A DNA stretch of 64,000 bases. Origin: Micromonospora luteifusca. Lineage in GTDB: Bacteria > Actinomycetota > Actinomycetes > Mycobacteriales > Micromonosporaceae. Below the pieces are notes generated by a model that had not been told where the DNA came from, searched no databases, and worked only from the letters and a program-made list of their open reading frames with translations. A program made the translations under genes and the position numbers. The first letter of the stretch is position 1. Each line of letters begins with the position of its first letter. Positions 7,795 through 16,606 of the stretch are shown one piece after another. The DNA lies in assembly GCF_016907275.1 (NCBI RefSeq), contig NZ_JAFBBP010000001.1, positions 3,896,001 to 3,960,000 of the forward strand, in the 5' to 3' direction.

Positions 7795-8424
7795 ATGACC
7801 GTGACCGACGACCAGCTTGAGGTGGGTGTGGGCCCCTGGCCGGGCGACCCACCGGACGACCCTCGTTACGACCCGCAGTTGCTGGCGGAGGGGGACCGGC
7901 GCAACGTCGTCGACCGCTACCGCTACTGGCGGCACGAGGCGATCGTCGCCGACCTGGATCGGCACCGGCACGGCTTCCACGTCGCGATCGAGAACTGGCA
8001 GCACGACTTCAACATCGGCACGGTGGTCCGCAACGCCAACGCGTTCAACGCCGCCGAGGTGCACATCGTCGGACGGCGCAGGTGGAACCGGCGCGGCGCC
8101 ATGGTGACCGATCGCTACCAGCACGTGCGGCACCACGAGACGATCGAGGAGTTCGTCGCCTGGGCGGCGGAGCACCGGCTGCCGGTGTTCGGCATCGACA
8201 ACCTGCCCGGGTCGCGGCCGCTGGAGACCGGCGCCCTGCCCCGGGACTGCGTGCTGCTGTTCGGCCAGGAGGGGCCCGGACTCTCCGCGCCGGCCCGCGC
8301 CGCGTGCGACCAGCTCTACTCCATCGCACAGTACGGCTCGACGAGGTCGATCAACGCGGGCGTGGCCAGCGGTATCGCGATGCACGCCTGGATCCGTACC
8401 CACGCCGGCACCCCGCCGGACTGA
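7795..8424 (+). CDS. TrmH-family (SpoU) RNA 2'-O-methyltransferase
   Basis: This 209-residue SPOUT-class enzyme should methylate a ribose 2'-OH of tRNA or rRNA using S-adenosylmethionine. The knotted-fold motifs are motif 1 NIGTVVRNANAFNAAEVHIV, motif 2 CVLLFGQEGPGLS and motif 3 STRSINAGVASGIAMHAW. The family length is normal. The start ATG at 7795 was chosen because similarity begins just after it and the reading frame upstream is merely open GC-rich sequence. The exact RNA target cannot be told from sequence alone. Confidence 0.92.
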   Translation: MTVTDDQLEVGVGPWPGDPPDDPRYDPQLLAEGDRRNVVDRYRYWRHEAIVADLDRHRHGFHVAIENWQHDFNIGTVVRNANAFNAAEVHIVGRRRWNRRGAMVTDRYQHVRHHETIEEFVAWAAEHRLPVFGIDNLPGSRPLETGALPRDCVLLFGQEGPGLSAPARAACDQLYSIAQYGSTRSINAGVASGIAMHAWIRTHAGTPPD

Positions 8425-8492
8425 GCTACGCCCAGGGGTCGAATCGGACGTTCCGGCTTGACGTACCGGCGGATGGGGGTGACGGTGGGGAT

Positions 8493-9182
8493 GTGAGTGT
8501 CGCGGTGAGTTGTCCGAGATGCGGGGGCCCGGTACGGGCGCCGGATCTGATGCACACCGACTCGAGGTGTCTGAGCTGTGGCCCGGTGCCGCCCCTGCAC
8601 GTACCGGAGCACATCGGAGCGGAAATCGTGGCGAGCGTGGTGGAGCAGATCATCGCGACCGGGGATCCGCCGGTGACCCCGTTGTGGTGCCCGTGGCCGC
8701 TGCCGCCCGGCTGGACCCTCACCGGCGTGGCGTACGCCGGGGACGAGCGGACCGGTGTGCGGGCGACCGCGGTGGCCTGCGCGGGCCCGGCGCCTCTGGG
8801 TGGTGGTCCGGCCGATCTGGTCTTCGTGGCCGAGGAGCCGGGCGTCGGGCTGGGCACCCGGCTCGCCGGACTGGCCGGCCCGGATCCGGGACCGGAGTTG
8901 GCCGACGCGCTGACCGACCCGGGGCCGGGCCACCCCGACCACGTCGGACAGGCCAGGATCCGGGTCGCCGGCCACCCCACTCCATTGTGGTTGGTGAATT
9001 CTCCGACGGATCGAAGCGCGTACGCTGGCGAAGCTCGGGGAATGTGGCTCCATGCGATAGCCTGGCCGGCGAGTGCGGGTCACCTGCTCGCGGAAGACGT
9101 CGTGTTACACGACCTTACCGAGTGGACTCCGCCCGAGCTCGTGTACGGCGCACCGTCCCCATATCTACCCGGGAGGGTTTGA
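8493..9182 (+). CDS. DUF6758-family protein
   Basis: This 229-residue actinobacterial protein of unknown role is recognised from the conserved WCPWPLPPGWTLTGVAYAGD, ATAVACAGPAPLGGGPADL and PTPLWLVNSP blocks. The N-terminus carries two Cys pairs (SCPRCGG, RCLSCGP), suggesting a small zinc ribbon. Homologs were once labelled phosphotransacetylase without support. The GTG at 8493 is the first plausible start; GTG 8505 is an alternative. In many actinobacteria this gene lies near the small membrane protein and PH-domain gene that follow here. Confidence 0.8.
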   Translation: MSVAVSCPRCGGPVRAPDLMHTDSRCLSCGPVPPLHVPEHIGAEIVASVVEQIIATGDPPVTPLWCPWPLPPGWTLTGVAYAGDERTGVRATAVACAGPAPLGGGPADLVFVAEEPGVGLGTRLAGLAGPDPGPELADALTDPGPGHPDHVGQARIRVAGHPTPLWLVNSPTDRSAYAGEARGMWLHAIAWPASAGHLLAEDVVLHDLTEWTPPELVYGAPSPYLPGRV

Positions 9183-9299
9183 CCACCTTCCAGGGATTGA
9201 CGGAGAACGGACGCAGATATTCACTGTACGACACCACACTGATACTCTGGGTGCCGCTGCGGTAATGGGACCCGGCGCCGCGCGAGAGGATGGCCCGCC

Positions 9300-9458
9300 A
9301 TGGTCAAGAAGGTCCTCACCTGGGCCGGAATCGCATTCTTGATCTTCTTCGTCGCCTACCGGCCAAACTCTGCGGCAGATGTGTTCAAGTCGCTCGGCGG
9401 CGGGATCATGGATATCGCCCAGGGGTTCGGCGACTTCTTCACCAGCCTCGTCGCTTAA
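9300..9458 (+). CDS. Small conserved membrane protein (52 aa)
   Basis: This 52-residue protein has a charged start (MVKK), one membrane helix (VLTWAGIAFLIFFVAYR) and a short amphipathic tail with DVFKSLGGGIMDIAQGFGDF. It ends 6 bases before the PH-domain gene and is almost certainly translated with it. The same small protein precedes PH-domain genes in other actinobacteria as I recall, so it is likely a real partner. The role is unknown. Confidence 0.75.
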   Translation: MVKKVLTWAGIAFLIFFVAYRPNSAADVFKSLGGGIMDIAQGFGDFFTSLVA

Positions 9459-9464
9459 CCGCCG

Positions 9465-10340
9465 ATGGGCAGCCCCTCCGGTCCACCCTTCGACCCGGAC
9501 GACCCCGACCGGGAGCGTCGCGAGCGTGACACCGAGCCGATCCCGCGGATCGGGCCTGATGACGGCCCCGACTACGGGGCCGGGCCCGGCCTTTCCGATG
9601 GTCCGTCCCTTTCGGACGACGTCGGCTACGGCGACGGGCCCGGCTATGCCGGCCAGGGCCGTTCGGGTCGGGCCTGGATCCGTGATCCGGACGCCGCCTA
9701 CCAGCAGCCGCAGATCTCCGAGGACGAGCTGGCCGGGTTGCGTGCTGACGCGACCGGCTCGGCTCCTCGGCGGGTGCTGCCACTGGAGGACGAGCCCAGC
9801 TCGCTGGTCGCTCGTTATCTCTTCCCCACCGAGCGCTACCGGGGTGAGTGGAAGCGGCACTGGATCCACCTCACCAACCCGCTTCTCATCGGCGTCGCGG
9901 CGACCTTCGTGCTCGGTTACCTCGCCGGCTTCCTCGCCGGACAGGCCGTGGGCGCGTTGACCACCATCGCCGTGCTGCTCTGGTTCGCGGTGATGGGTTG
10001 GGTGGCATGGAAGGTCGCCGACTGGTGGTATGACCGTTTCATCCTGACCAACAAGCGGGTCATGGTGGTCAACGGCATCGTCACCCGCAAGGTGGCGATG
10101 ATGCCGCTGGTCCGGGTCACCGACATGAAGTACGAGCAGACGCCGACCGGTCGAGCGCTCAACTACGGCACGTTCGTGCTGGAGTCCGCCGGCCAGGAGC
10201 AGGCACTCCGCGAGATCAAGAATCTGCCCAACCCGAACGAGCTCTACCTGCGTGTGGTCGAGGAGATGTACGAGCCGCAGGCCGTCGAGGCACGGCTCGG
10301 CAAGGAGGCCGACGAGGCCAAGGCCGACGACGGGGCGTGA
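9465..10340 (+). CDS. PH domain (bPH2)-containing membrane protein
   Basis: This 291-residue protein has a long acidic, disordered N-terminus (about 1-110). Two adjacent membrane helices follow near 140-185 (PLLIGVAATFVLGYLAGFLA and TTIAVLLWFAVMGWVAWKV), then a bacterial PH-like domain (bPH2/YdbT-type, about 186-260: DRFILTNKRVMVVNGIVTRK, ALNYGTFVLESAGQEQALREI). The C-terminus is acidic and lysine-rich. It probably acts at the inner face of the cell membrane, but its function is not known. It follows the 52-residue membrane protein with a 6-base gap. Confidence 0.88.
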   Translation: MGSPSGPPFDPDDPDRERRERDTEPIPRIGPDDGPDYGAGPGLSDGPSLSDDVGYGDGPGYAGQGRSGRAWIRDPDAAYQQPQISEDELAGLRADATGSAPRRVLPLEDEPSSLVARYLFPTERYRGEWKRHWIHLTNPLLIGVAATFVLGYLAGFLAGQAVGALTTIAVLLWFAVMGWVAWKVADWWYDRFILTNKRVMVVNGIVTRKVAMMPLVRVTDMKYEQTPTGRALNYGTFVLESAGQEQALREIKNLPNPNELYLRVVEEMYEPQAVEARLGKEADEAKADDGA

Positions 10341-10443
10341 AGGTTTTCGACCGAACATCGGAGCAAGTGCGCACCTTTCGTCATGGACCGGAACGCCTCT
10401 GACGTGGCACTCTGCCAGGACGACTGGGGCGTGGAGGTGGGCG

Positions 10444-11229
10444 GTGGCGAGCAGGGACACGCTCGAGGAGCAGTTCCGCGAGTTCGTCGCGGCCCGCTCC
10501 GCCGCGCTCCTACGCACCGCTTATCTGCTCACCGGGGACTGGGCCACGGCCGAGGATCTGCTCCAGACGGCGTTGACCAAGACCTACCTCGCGTGGAAGC
10601 GGCTCGGCGGAATCGAGGCCGTCGAGCCGTACGCCCGCCGTGTGATGGTCAACACGTCGACGAGTTGGTGGCGGCGACGCTGGCACGGTGAACGCCCCAC
10701 CGAGGTGCTGCCTGAGCGGGCCGGTGTCGATGAGATCGAGCAGCAACTTGACCGTGACCTGCTCTGGCGACACCTCAGGGAGTTGCCCCACCGGCAGCGG
10801 GCGGTGTTGGTGCTGCGCTACTACGAGGACATGTCCGAGGCGCAGACCGCCGCGATGCTGGACATTTCACCAGGCACGGTGAAGAGCCAGGCGTCCCGAG
10901 CGCTGGCCACGTTGCGTCGGCGGATGGGCGCCGACGCACCGGACCTGGCCGCCGCAGCAGGCGCCGCCGGTCAACCCGCCGCAGCCGGCGCCGCCGGTCG
11001 GTCGGTCGCAGCCGGCGCCGCCCGACCTGGCGGCTCGGGTGCCCCGGCCGGACAGGTCCCGACCACCGGTGTTGCGGCGACAGTCAGAACCCGGCAGGCG
11101 GCTGGCCGGCCCGTGCCGCGCCCTTCCACACCCCGTCCCGCCGCGCCGCGGCCGATCGGCCCGCAGGTCGTGCTGCCCACCGCCCCGGCGGCCGTGCCCG
11201 TCGGCACGGGCGCCGGGGAGCAACAGTGA
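10444..11229 (+). CDS. SigE-family ECF RNA polymerase sigma factor
   Basis: This 261-residue protein carries region 2 (about 12-75: EFVAARSAALLRTAYLLTGD, AEDLLQTALTKTYLAWKR) and region 4 (about 105-165: LPHRQRAVLVLRYYEDMSEA, with the helix TAAMLDISPGTVKSQASRAL). It then has an unusual ~95-residue Ala/Pro/Gly-rich tail with repeated AAGAAG units that is likely disordered. The SigE-family label refers to the Streptomyces-type SigE group. GTG 10444 has GGAGG 6 bases upstream. Its stop overlaps the next start (GTGA), so it is coupled to the membrane protein that probably controls it. Confidence 0.88.
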   Translation: MASRDTLEEQFREFVAARSAALLRTAYLLTGDWATAEDLLQTALTKTYLAWKRLGGIEAVEPYARRVMVNTSTSWWRRRWHGERPTEVLPERAGVDEIEQQLDRDLLWRHLRELPHRQRAVLVLRYYEDMSEAQTAAMLDISPGTVKSQASRALATLRRRMGADAPDLAAAAGAAGQPAAAGAAGRSVAAGAARPGGSGAPAGQVPTTGVAATVRTRQAAGRPVPRPSTPRPAAPRPIGPQVVLPTAPAAVPVGTGAGEQQ

Positions 11230-12485
11230 GCGGATTCCCAGGGCAGCCCGACAACCTGACGGACGGCCCTCAGCGTTCATATCAGGTGCGGCCTGACGAG
11301 CTCGAAGGTGCGGTGCGGGAGACCCTCTCGCGCCAGGTCGCCCTTGCCCGTCCACTGGGCGCCGACCCGGCGGGCCAGGCCATCCGCCGAGCGAGCCGGA
11401 TCCGGCGTCGACGCACCACTGCCGGCCTCGCCCTGGCGGCGGTCGCCACTGTGTTGCTCAGCGCCGGCATGGCCCAGCTCGGTGCCGAGACCGGGCGGGA
11501 CGGGACACCCATCGTGGTGATCGGCGACCCGGACCCGTCCATCGGGCCGATCCGGACGGCCAGCGTCCCCGGCCTCGACCCCTCGCCCGGAGCGTCCGCG
11601 GCCCAGCTCGCGAGCGAGACGCTGGTCAACGCCGACGGACGGCGGCTGGTGCTGCCCGACGTCGGGCCGGCCGAACGCGCCCAGCTCCTGCCCGGCGGCG
11701 GCGGCTGGTTGGTGGTCAGCACACCTACCAACGCCGGTCGCTCCCTCTGGGTGGTGCAGGACGACGGCCTGGTGCAGGTGCTGCTGGCCGGGGCGGGCCC
11801 GATCGTCCTGGCGCCGGACAGTCGCCAGGTCGCCTGGCGTGACGGCCCCGATCTGCTGGTCGCGGGGGTGGTCGGCACCCAGCTCATCGGGGCGGCACGC
11901 ACCCCGGCGCCCGCAGACGCCGAACCCGTCCGGTTCGTCGGCGACAGCGTCCTGGTCCGACTCGACCCGACCAACGCAGGTCACACGCTCTGGCGGCCCG
12001 CTGCCGGGCAGTTGCCCGTGGCAGTCGACCAGCAGAGCCTCAACGTCTACGGGACGCTGCCCGACGGCCGGCTCGTCGGCCAGATCGCCACGACCCGCCC
12101 GGGCAAGACCTGCCTGGCCGTGCTCGACCCGACCCACCTGCATCCGACACAGACCGGCTGCGGCCCGGACCTCAGCCAGGACGGCGTCGGTGGGGTCTCG
12201 ACCGACGGCCGGTGGCTGCTGGTGAACGGGCGGGTGGGCAAGGCCAGCGCGGCCCTGCTGGTCGACCTGTGGCGGCTCGGGCCGAGCACGACCGCCGTTG
12301 CGGCCGGACCGCCGATGACTGGCTCGATCGTCTGGAGCGACGGGTCCCGCGCCTCCTACCTCGACGGCACCGGCGACCTGGTCCGGGTCGACGTTGGCCG
12401 GGTGCGAGCAGGTAAGCCCGCCAGCCCCGCTCCGGTGCCCGGCGTGCCAGCCGGCGACCGGCCAGTGCTGGTGACCAACTTCTGA
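11226..12485 (+). CDS. Membrane-anchored sigma-factor partner with propeller-like domain
   Basis: The protein has 419 residues. It has a short cytoplasmic N-terminus with the basic stop RIRRRRT, one membrane helix (about 63-82, TAGLALAAVATVLLSAGMAQ) and a large extracytoplasmic region. In that region, repeated strands such as GGWLVVSTP, ADGRRLVLPD and DSRQVAWRDGPDLLVAG suggest a beta-propeller. The GTGA overlap with the sigma-factor gene and the topology suggest an anti-sigma or sensor role. No zinc anti-sigma motif is present, so this is inference from context. Confidence 0.75.
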   Translation: MSGFPGQPDNLTDGPQRSYQVRPDELEGAVRETLSRQVALARPLGADPAGQAIRRASRIRRRRTTAGLALAAVATVLLSAGMAQLGAETGRDGTPIVVIGDPDPSIGPIRTASVPGLDPSPGASAAQLASETLVNADGRRLVLPDVGPAERAQLLPGGGGWLVVSTPTNAGRSLWVVQDDGLVQVLLAGAGPIVLAPDSRQVAWRDGPDLLVAGVVGTQLIGAARTPAPADAEPVRFVGDSVLVRLDPTNAGHTLWRPAAGQLPVAVDQQSLNVYGTLPDGRLVGQIATTRPGKTCLAVLDPTHLHPTQTGCGPDLSQDGVGGVSTDGRWLLVNGRVGKASAALLVDLWRLGPSTTAVAAGPPMTGSIVWSDGSRASYLDGTGDLVRVDVGRVRAGKPASPAPVPGVPAGDRPVLVTNF

Positions 12486-12546
12486 TCCACGCGATCAAGG
12501 CGACCTCCGTGAGCCGGGCTCGGATGTCGCTCGGTAGCGTCGGACG

Positions 12547-13419
12547 GTGACCTCGCGTACCGGCTCCGCCCCGCGGATCGACCTGCACACCCACTCGACG
12601 GCCAGCGACGGCACGCTGAGCCCCACCGAGCTGGTTCGCGCTGCCTCCATGGCCGGGCTGGACGTGCTCGCGATCACCGACCACGACACCACCGCCGGCT
12701 GGCGGCCGGCCGTGGACGCGCTGCCGCCGGGGCTACGCCTGATCCGGGGCGCGGAGTTGTCCTGTCGCTGGTCCGGCACGCAGCCGGCGGTGCCGCTGCA
12801 CCTGCTGGCGTACCTGTTCGACCCGGACCATCAGGATCTGGTTGCCGAGCTGGCCCGGGTGCGGGCCGCCCGGGAAGAACGCGGCGAACGGATGGTCGCG
12901 CTGCTGCGCGCCGACGGCATCGACGTGAGCTGGCCGGACATCCTGGCCGGTGCCGGCGGCGGCACCGTGGGCCGCCCGCACATCGCGCAGGCGCTGATCC
13001 GGGCCGGTCTGGTCGGCAGCACCCGGGAGGCGTTCGGCCCGGACTGGCTGGGCGAGCGGTACCGGCTGCCCAAGGACGACATCGACGTGTTCCGGGCGAT
13101 CCAACTGGTCCGGGCGGCCGGCGGCGTGCCGGTCTTCGCCCATCCCCGGGCCACCCGGCGCGGCCGGGTGGTGCCCGACGAGCTGATCGCCGAACTGGCC
13201 GCCGCCGGGCTGGCCGGGCTTGAGGCCGACCACGAGGACCACAGCCCGGCTGAGCGGGAGCACGTACGGGGGCTCGCCGCCGAGTGCGGCCTGTTCGTCA
13301 CCGGCTCCTCGGATTTCCACGGCACCCACAAGACCGTCCAGCTCGGCGAATTCAGCACAAGCGTCGAGGCGTACGAGCGGATCGTCGCCGAAGGGGTGAC
13401 CGAGGTCGCTTCCGGCTGA
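12547..13419 (+). CDS. PHP-domain metal-dependent phosphoesterase
   Basis: This 290-residue PHP-family protein has the first metal motif [13 protein letters not shown] (residues ~10-22), AITDHDT (~42-48) and later His/Asp ligands in [11 protein letters not shown] and TGSSDFHG. Relatives of this size (TrpH/YciV-type) hydrolyse nucleotide or oligonucleotide phosphoesters such as pAp or short RNA ends; the exact substrate is not determined here. The GTG start has a TAGCGT hexamer 6 bases upstream, consistent with a leaderless transcript. Confidence 0.9.
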   Translation: MTSRTGSAPRIDLHTHSTASDGTLSPTELVRAASMAGLDVLAITDHDTTAGWRPAVDALPPGLRLIRGAELSCRWSGTQPAVPLHLLAYLFDPDHQDLVAELARVRAAREERGERMVALLRADGIDVSWPDILAGAGGGTVGRPHIAQALIRAGLVGSTREAFGPDWLGERYRLPKDDIDVFRAIQLVRAAGGVPVFAHPRATRRGRVVPDELIAELAAAGLAGLEADHEDHSPAEREHVRGLAAECGLFVTGSSDFHGTHKTVQLGEFSTSVEAYERIVAEGVTEVASG

Positions 13420-13459
13420 TCCCGGTTTCGCCGGATGGCGGCACGGCTAGGTTGATCAC

Positions 13460-14074
13460 GTGGATCTGAAGCTGTTCGGCGAGGTCTTCGTGACCCTACT
13501 GGTGATCACCGACCCGCCGGGCATGATGCCGATCTTTCTGGCGTTGACCGGCCCGCTGCCCGCCCGCGACCGCAATCGGGCGGCCTGGCAGGCGGTCACG
13601 CTGGCGTTGGGCGTGATCGTGGTCTTCGCGGTGGCGGGGCAGACCCTGCTGGACTACCTGCACGTGGACCTGCCGGCGTTGCAGGCGGCCGGTGGGCTGC
13701 TGCTCGTGCTCGTCGCCCTGGAGTTGCTCACCGGCAAGACCGACGGCCCCAGCTCGGACGCCACCTCGAACATCGCGCTGGTGCCGCTCGGCACGCCGCT
13801 GCTGGCCGGCCCGGGCGCCATCGTGGCGACCATGCTCTTCGTCCAGCAGGCCGACGGGCTGGGCGACTACACCGCCATCGCCGTGGCGATCCTCGCCGTG
13901 ATGCTCGCGGTCTGGATCGTTCTCCGCTTCTCCGGCGGCATCGTGAAGATCCTGCGCCCCGGTGGGATCGAGGTGCTGACCCGGATCGCCGGCCTGCTGT
14001 TGGCCGCGATCGCCGTGCAGCTCATCGCCGACGCGGTGTTCGCCTTCGTGACCCAGTACCTGAACATGACCTGA
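13460..14074 (+). CDS. MarC-family integral membrane protein
   Basis: This 204-residue protein has six hydrophobic segments and the family hallmark LLVITDPPGMMPIFLALT near the N-terminus, plus LGTPLLAGPGAI in the middle. MarC/UPF0056 proteins sit in the cytoplasmic membrane and their transport role is unresolved. The GTG start at 13460 has TAGGTT 6 bases upstream with no Shine-Dalgarno sequence, which fits a leaderless mRNA. Confidence 0.92.
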   Translation: MDLKLFGEVFVTLLVITDPPGMMPIFLALTGPLPARDRNRAAWQAVTLALGVIVVFAVAGQTLLDYLHVDLPALQAAGGLLLVLVALELLTGKTDGPSSDATSNIALVPLGTPLLAGPGAIVATMLFVQQADGLGDYTAIAVAILAVMLAVWIVLRFSGGIVKILRPGGIEVLTRIAGLLLAAIAVQLIADAVFAFVTQYLNMT

Positions 14075-14118
14075 CCGGCCCACCGACGATGTCGGGGGTG
14101 GGTGGCAGGATCGCAGGC

Positions 14119-15039
14119 GTGCGACGATCCTCCTCAGCGGGACGGCCGGCGGCCGGTGGCCGGGCTCCCCGACAGCGCGCCGGCGGTGCCGAGCAGCTTG
14201 GCTTCGAGGGCATGCCGGAGCGCCTGTTCGTCTGCACACCGAGCAGACTCGGCGCGTACGCGGACTGCCCACGCCGCTACCGCTACTCCTACGTCGACCG
14301 GCCGGCCCCGCCCAAGGGCCCGCCGTGGGCGCACAACTCCCTCGGTGCCAGCGTGCACACCGCCCTGAAAAACTGGTATGCGCTGCCCGCCGACCGGCGT
14401 CGCCCCGAAGCCCTGGCCACCCTGCTCAAGGGCACCTGGGTCCGCGAGGGTTACCGCGACGACGAGCAGGAGCGGGCCGCCTACCGGCGGGCGTTGGGCT
14501 GGTTGGAGGCGTACGTCGAAACGCTTGAGGCCGACTCCGACCCGCTCGGCGTGGAGCGGGTGGTGGCGGTCAAGACCGCCGTGCTGGCGTTCAACGGTCG
14601 CGCCGACCGGATCGATTCGCGTCCCGGGCCCGACGGGCCGGAGCTGGTGATCGTCGACTACAAGACCGGTCGCACCGGGCTGGACACCGACGACGCCCGG
14701 GGTTCACAGGCGTTGGCGCTCTACGCGTACGCGGCCGAGCGGGTGTTCCGCCGGCCGTGCCGTCGGGTGGAGCTGCACCACCTGCCGACCGGCACGGTCG
14801 CCGGCCATGACCACACAGTCGAGTCGCTGGCCCGGCAGTTGACCCGCGCGGAGGAGACGGCCCGCGACATCATGGCCGCCGAACGGGCGGTCGCGGACGG
14901 CGCGGACGCGGACGAGACGTTCCCGGTGGCACCCGGCCCGCGCTGTGGATGGTGCGACTTCCGGCGGCACTGCCCGACCGGAGCGCAGGTGCCGGGCAAG
15001 GAGCCGTGGGCGGCCATGGACCGGCACACCGACGGCTGA
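14119..15039 (+). CDS. RecB-like PD-(D/E)XK nuclease with probable Fe-S cysteines
   Basis: This 306-residue protein of the RecB/Cas4-like nuclease superfamily has the catalytic core FNGRADRID (Asp) followed by LVIVDYKTGR (D-x-K). A cysteine in AYADCPRRYRYSY near the N-terminus and the C-terminal cluster CGWCDFRRHCP together give four cysteines, as in AddB/Cas4 4Fe-4S nucleases. It likely acts on DNA ends. The GTG at 14119 was chosen because CAGGAT lies 7 bases before it; an in-frame ATG at 14089 is the alternative. No CRISPR or helicase partner is adjacent. Confidence 0.88.
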   Translation: MRRSSSAGRPAAGGRAPRQRAGGAEQLGFEGMPERLFVCTPSRLGAYADCPRRYRYSYVDRPAPPKGPPWAHNSLGASVHTALKNWYALPADRRRPEALATLLKGTWVREGYRDDEQERAAYRRALGWLEAYVETLEADSDPLGVERVVAVKTAVLAFNGRADRIDSRPGPDGPELVIVDYKTGRTGLDTDDARGSQALALYAYAAERVFRRPCRRVELHHLPTGTVAGHDHTVESLARQLTRAEETARDIMAAERAVADGADADETFPVAPGPRCGWCDFRRHCPTGAQVPGKEPWAAMDRHTDG

Positions 15040-15060
15040 CCTCCGGTGGCGGCGGCCGGG

Positions 15061-15924
15061 TCAGCCGGCCAGCGGGGTGGCAGCGTGACGCGCGGCCCGC
15101 TCCTTGGCGGCCTGGATCAACGGCCCCTCCAGATAGCGACGGGGGACGGCGGCGAACGCGAGCCGCAGTGCGCGCACGGTCAGGTCCGCCGACACCGCCG
15201 TGGTGGGTAGACCGAGCCCGCCGTACATGCGGCGTGCCCAGGCCGGCAGCAGCGCGAGCGCGGTGCCGGCGATTCCCAGGTACGCCCAGCGCGGAGGGCC
15301 GAGGGTGAGCCCCAACCGGGCCGGCAGGCTGAGCTTCCACGGCAGCGGCGGGGCAGTGAGGAAGAGCGCCGTCTCGGCGGCCTCCCGGGTCATCCGCAAC
15401 TGCGGCCGTACGGCGCGGTAGTAGTCGGCGACCTCGGCCGCGGTGCCCGGGACGGTGGCCGGGTCCAGGCCGACCAGGGCGGCGGAGCGCCGCTGCTCGG
15501 TGTAGTAGCCGTCCACCTCGTCGTCGGTGAGCGGCAGCCCGGCACGCCGAGCCGTGCTGAGGAACGACTCGACCTCGGTGACGTGCACCCACCGCAGCAG
15601 GTCCGGATCGTCGATCCGGAACTCGACGCCGGTCGCGGGGTCGGTGGCCCGCATCCGGGCGTGCAACCGGCGCAGCCGGGCCCCGGCGGCCTCCGCCTCG
15701 GCGGTCGTCCCGTAGACGGTGGTCGCCACGTAGTTGGCGGTGCGGACCAGGCGGCCCCAGGCGTCGGTGCGGTAGTTGCTGTTCTGCGCGACCCCGGCCA
15801 TCGCCTGTGGGTGCAACGCCTGAAGGTAGAGCGAGCGCAGGCCGGCGACGATCAGGATCGGCTCCTCGTGCACCTTCCACGTGACCGAACCCGGACCGAA
15901 GAGGCCGAGGTCATCGGAGTCCAC
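15061..15924 (-). CDS. MpaB-family oxygenase (DUF2236)
   Basis: This 287-residue protein belongs to the MpaB/latex-clearing-protein-like family of heme-dependent oxygenases. Recognisable blocks are GPGSVTWKVHEEPILIVAG, LQALHPQAMAGVAQNS, RTDAWGRLVRTANYV and the His-containing LLRWVHVTEVESFL; the His residues are candidate heme ligands. The physiological substrate is unknown. The start GTG at 15924 matches where family similarity begins; upstream sequence in the same frame is low-complexity and antisense to nothing known. It converges with the nuclease gene. Confidence 0.85.
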   Translation of the reverse strand: MDSDDLGLFGPGSVTWKVHEEPILIVAGLRSLYLQALHPQAMAGVAQNSNYRTDAWGRLVRTANYVATTVYGTTAEAEAAGARLRRLHARMRATDPATGVEFRIDDPDLLRWVHVTEVESFLSTARRAGLPLTDDEVDGYYTEQRRSAALVGLDPATVPGTAAEVADYYRAVRPQLRMTREAAETALFLTAPPLPWKLSLPARLGLTLGPPRWAYLGIAGTALALLPAWARRMYGGLGLPTTAVSADLTVRALRLAFAAVPRRYLEGPLIQAAKERAARHAATPLAG

Positions 15925-15974
15925 GGCCCAAGAGTGCCACGCCGGGGCCGCCCTCGTCGGCCACGTGCCGCCGG

Positions 15975-16403
15975 TCAGGCGTCGGCCAGGCGGCGGGCCC
16001 GGCAGCCTGGGCAGAGGCCCCAGAAGGTCACTTCCGCCTCGTCCACCTCGAACCCGTGCGCGACGTTCGGCTCCAGGCACGGCGCGCCGCCCACCGCGCA
16101 GTCGACGTCGGCGATCTCGCCGCAGCCCCGACAGACCACGTGGTGGTGGTTGTCGCCCACGCGTGCCTCGTAGCGGGCGGGACTGCCGGCGGGCTCGATC
16201 CGACGGGACAGCCCGGCCCGCGACAGCGCACCCAGCACGTCGTAGACCGCCTGGGTGGAGACCGAGTCGAGGCGTTCCCGGACGCGCCGGGTGATCTCGT
16301 CGACCTCCAGGTGGCCGCCGCCGGCCAGCACGTCGAGCACCGCGAGGCGTGGCCGCGTGACACGCAGGCCCTTTGATCGCAGCAGCTCCTCGGCAGCGGA
16401 CAT
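15975..16403 (-). CDS. Fur-family transcriptional regulator (FurA/CatR-like)
   Basis: This 142-residue repressor has an N-terminal winged helix (LRSKGLRVTRPRLAVLDVLA, STQAVYDVLGALSRAGL) and a C-terminal dimerization/metal domain with HHHVVCRGCGEIADVDC and LCPGC. The cysteine pairs match the structural zinc site. In actinobacteria this subgroup usually controls katG and senses peroxide or iron, but no catalase-peroxidase gene lies beside it here. The DNA target is therefore unknown; autoregulation and control of the divergent DUF2231 gene are possibilities. Confidence 0.9.
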   Translation of the reverse strand: MSAAEELLRSKGLRVTRPRLAVLDVLAGGGHLEVDEITRRVRERLDSVSTQAVYDVLGALSRAGLSRRIEPAGSPARYEARVGDNHHHVVCRGCGEIADVDCAVGGAPCLEPNVAHGFEVDEAEVTFWGLCPGCRARRLADA

Positions 16404-16606
16404 TGGCCAATGACAGCACGCGCGACCAGCATCGACAACCGTCGCCCGGCTCGGGTGGCCACCGACACAGCCGGGAAGGCCCGAGGCGCGGCCTCGCGAC
16501 GGTGAACCCGATCGAGGCGGCGCGCGTGTGTCCGGTCGAGAGCCAGGGGACGGTCGGAGGACCGTACGCTGACCATCCCCTGACCATGATCGACCTGGAG
16601 GGTTCG

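Noticed and set aside
14119..15039. Cas4 or CRISPR-linked nuclease
   Set aside because: The RecB-like nuclease with four cysteines resembles Cas4, but there is no repeat array or other cas gene in the window.
15975..16403. FurA-katG peroxide-stress operon
   Set aside because: The Fur-family gene is clear but there is no catalase-peroxidase gene on either side.
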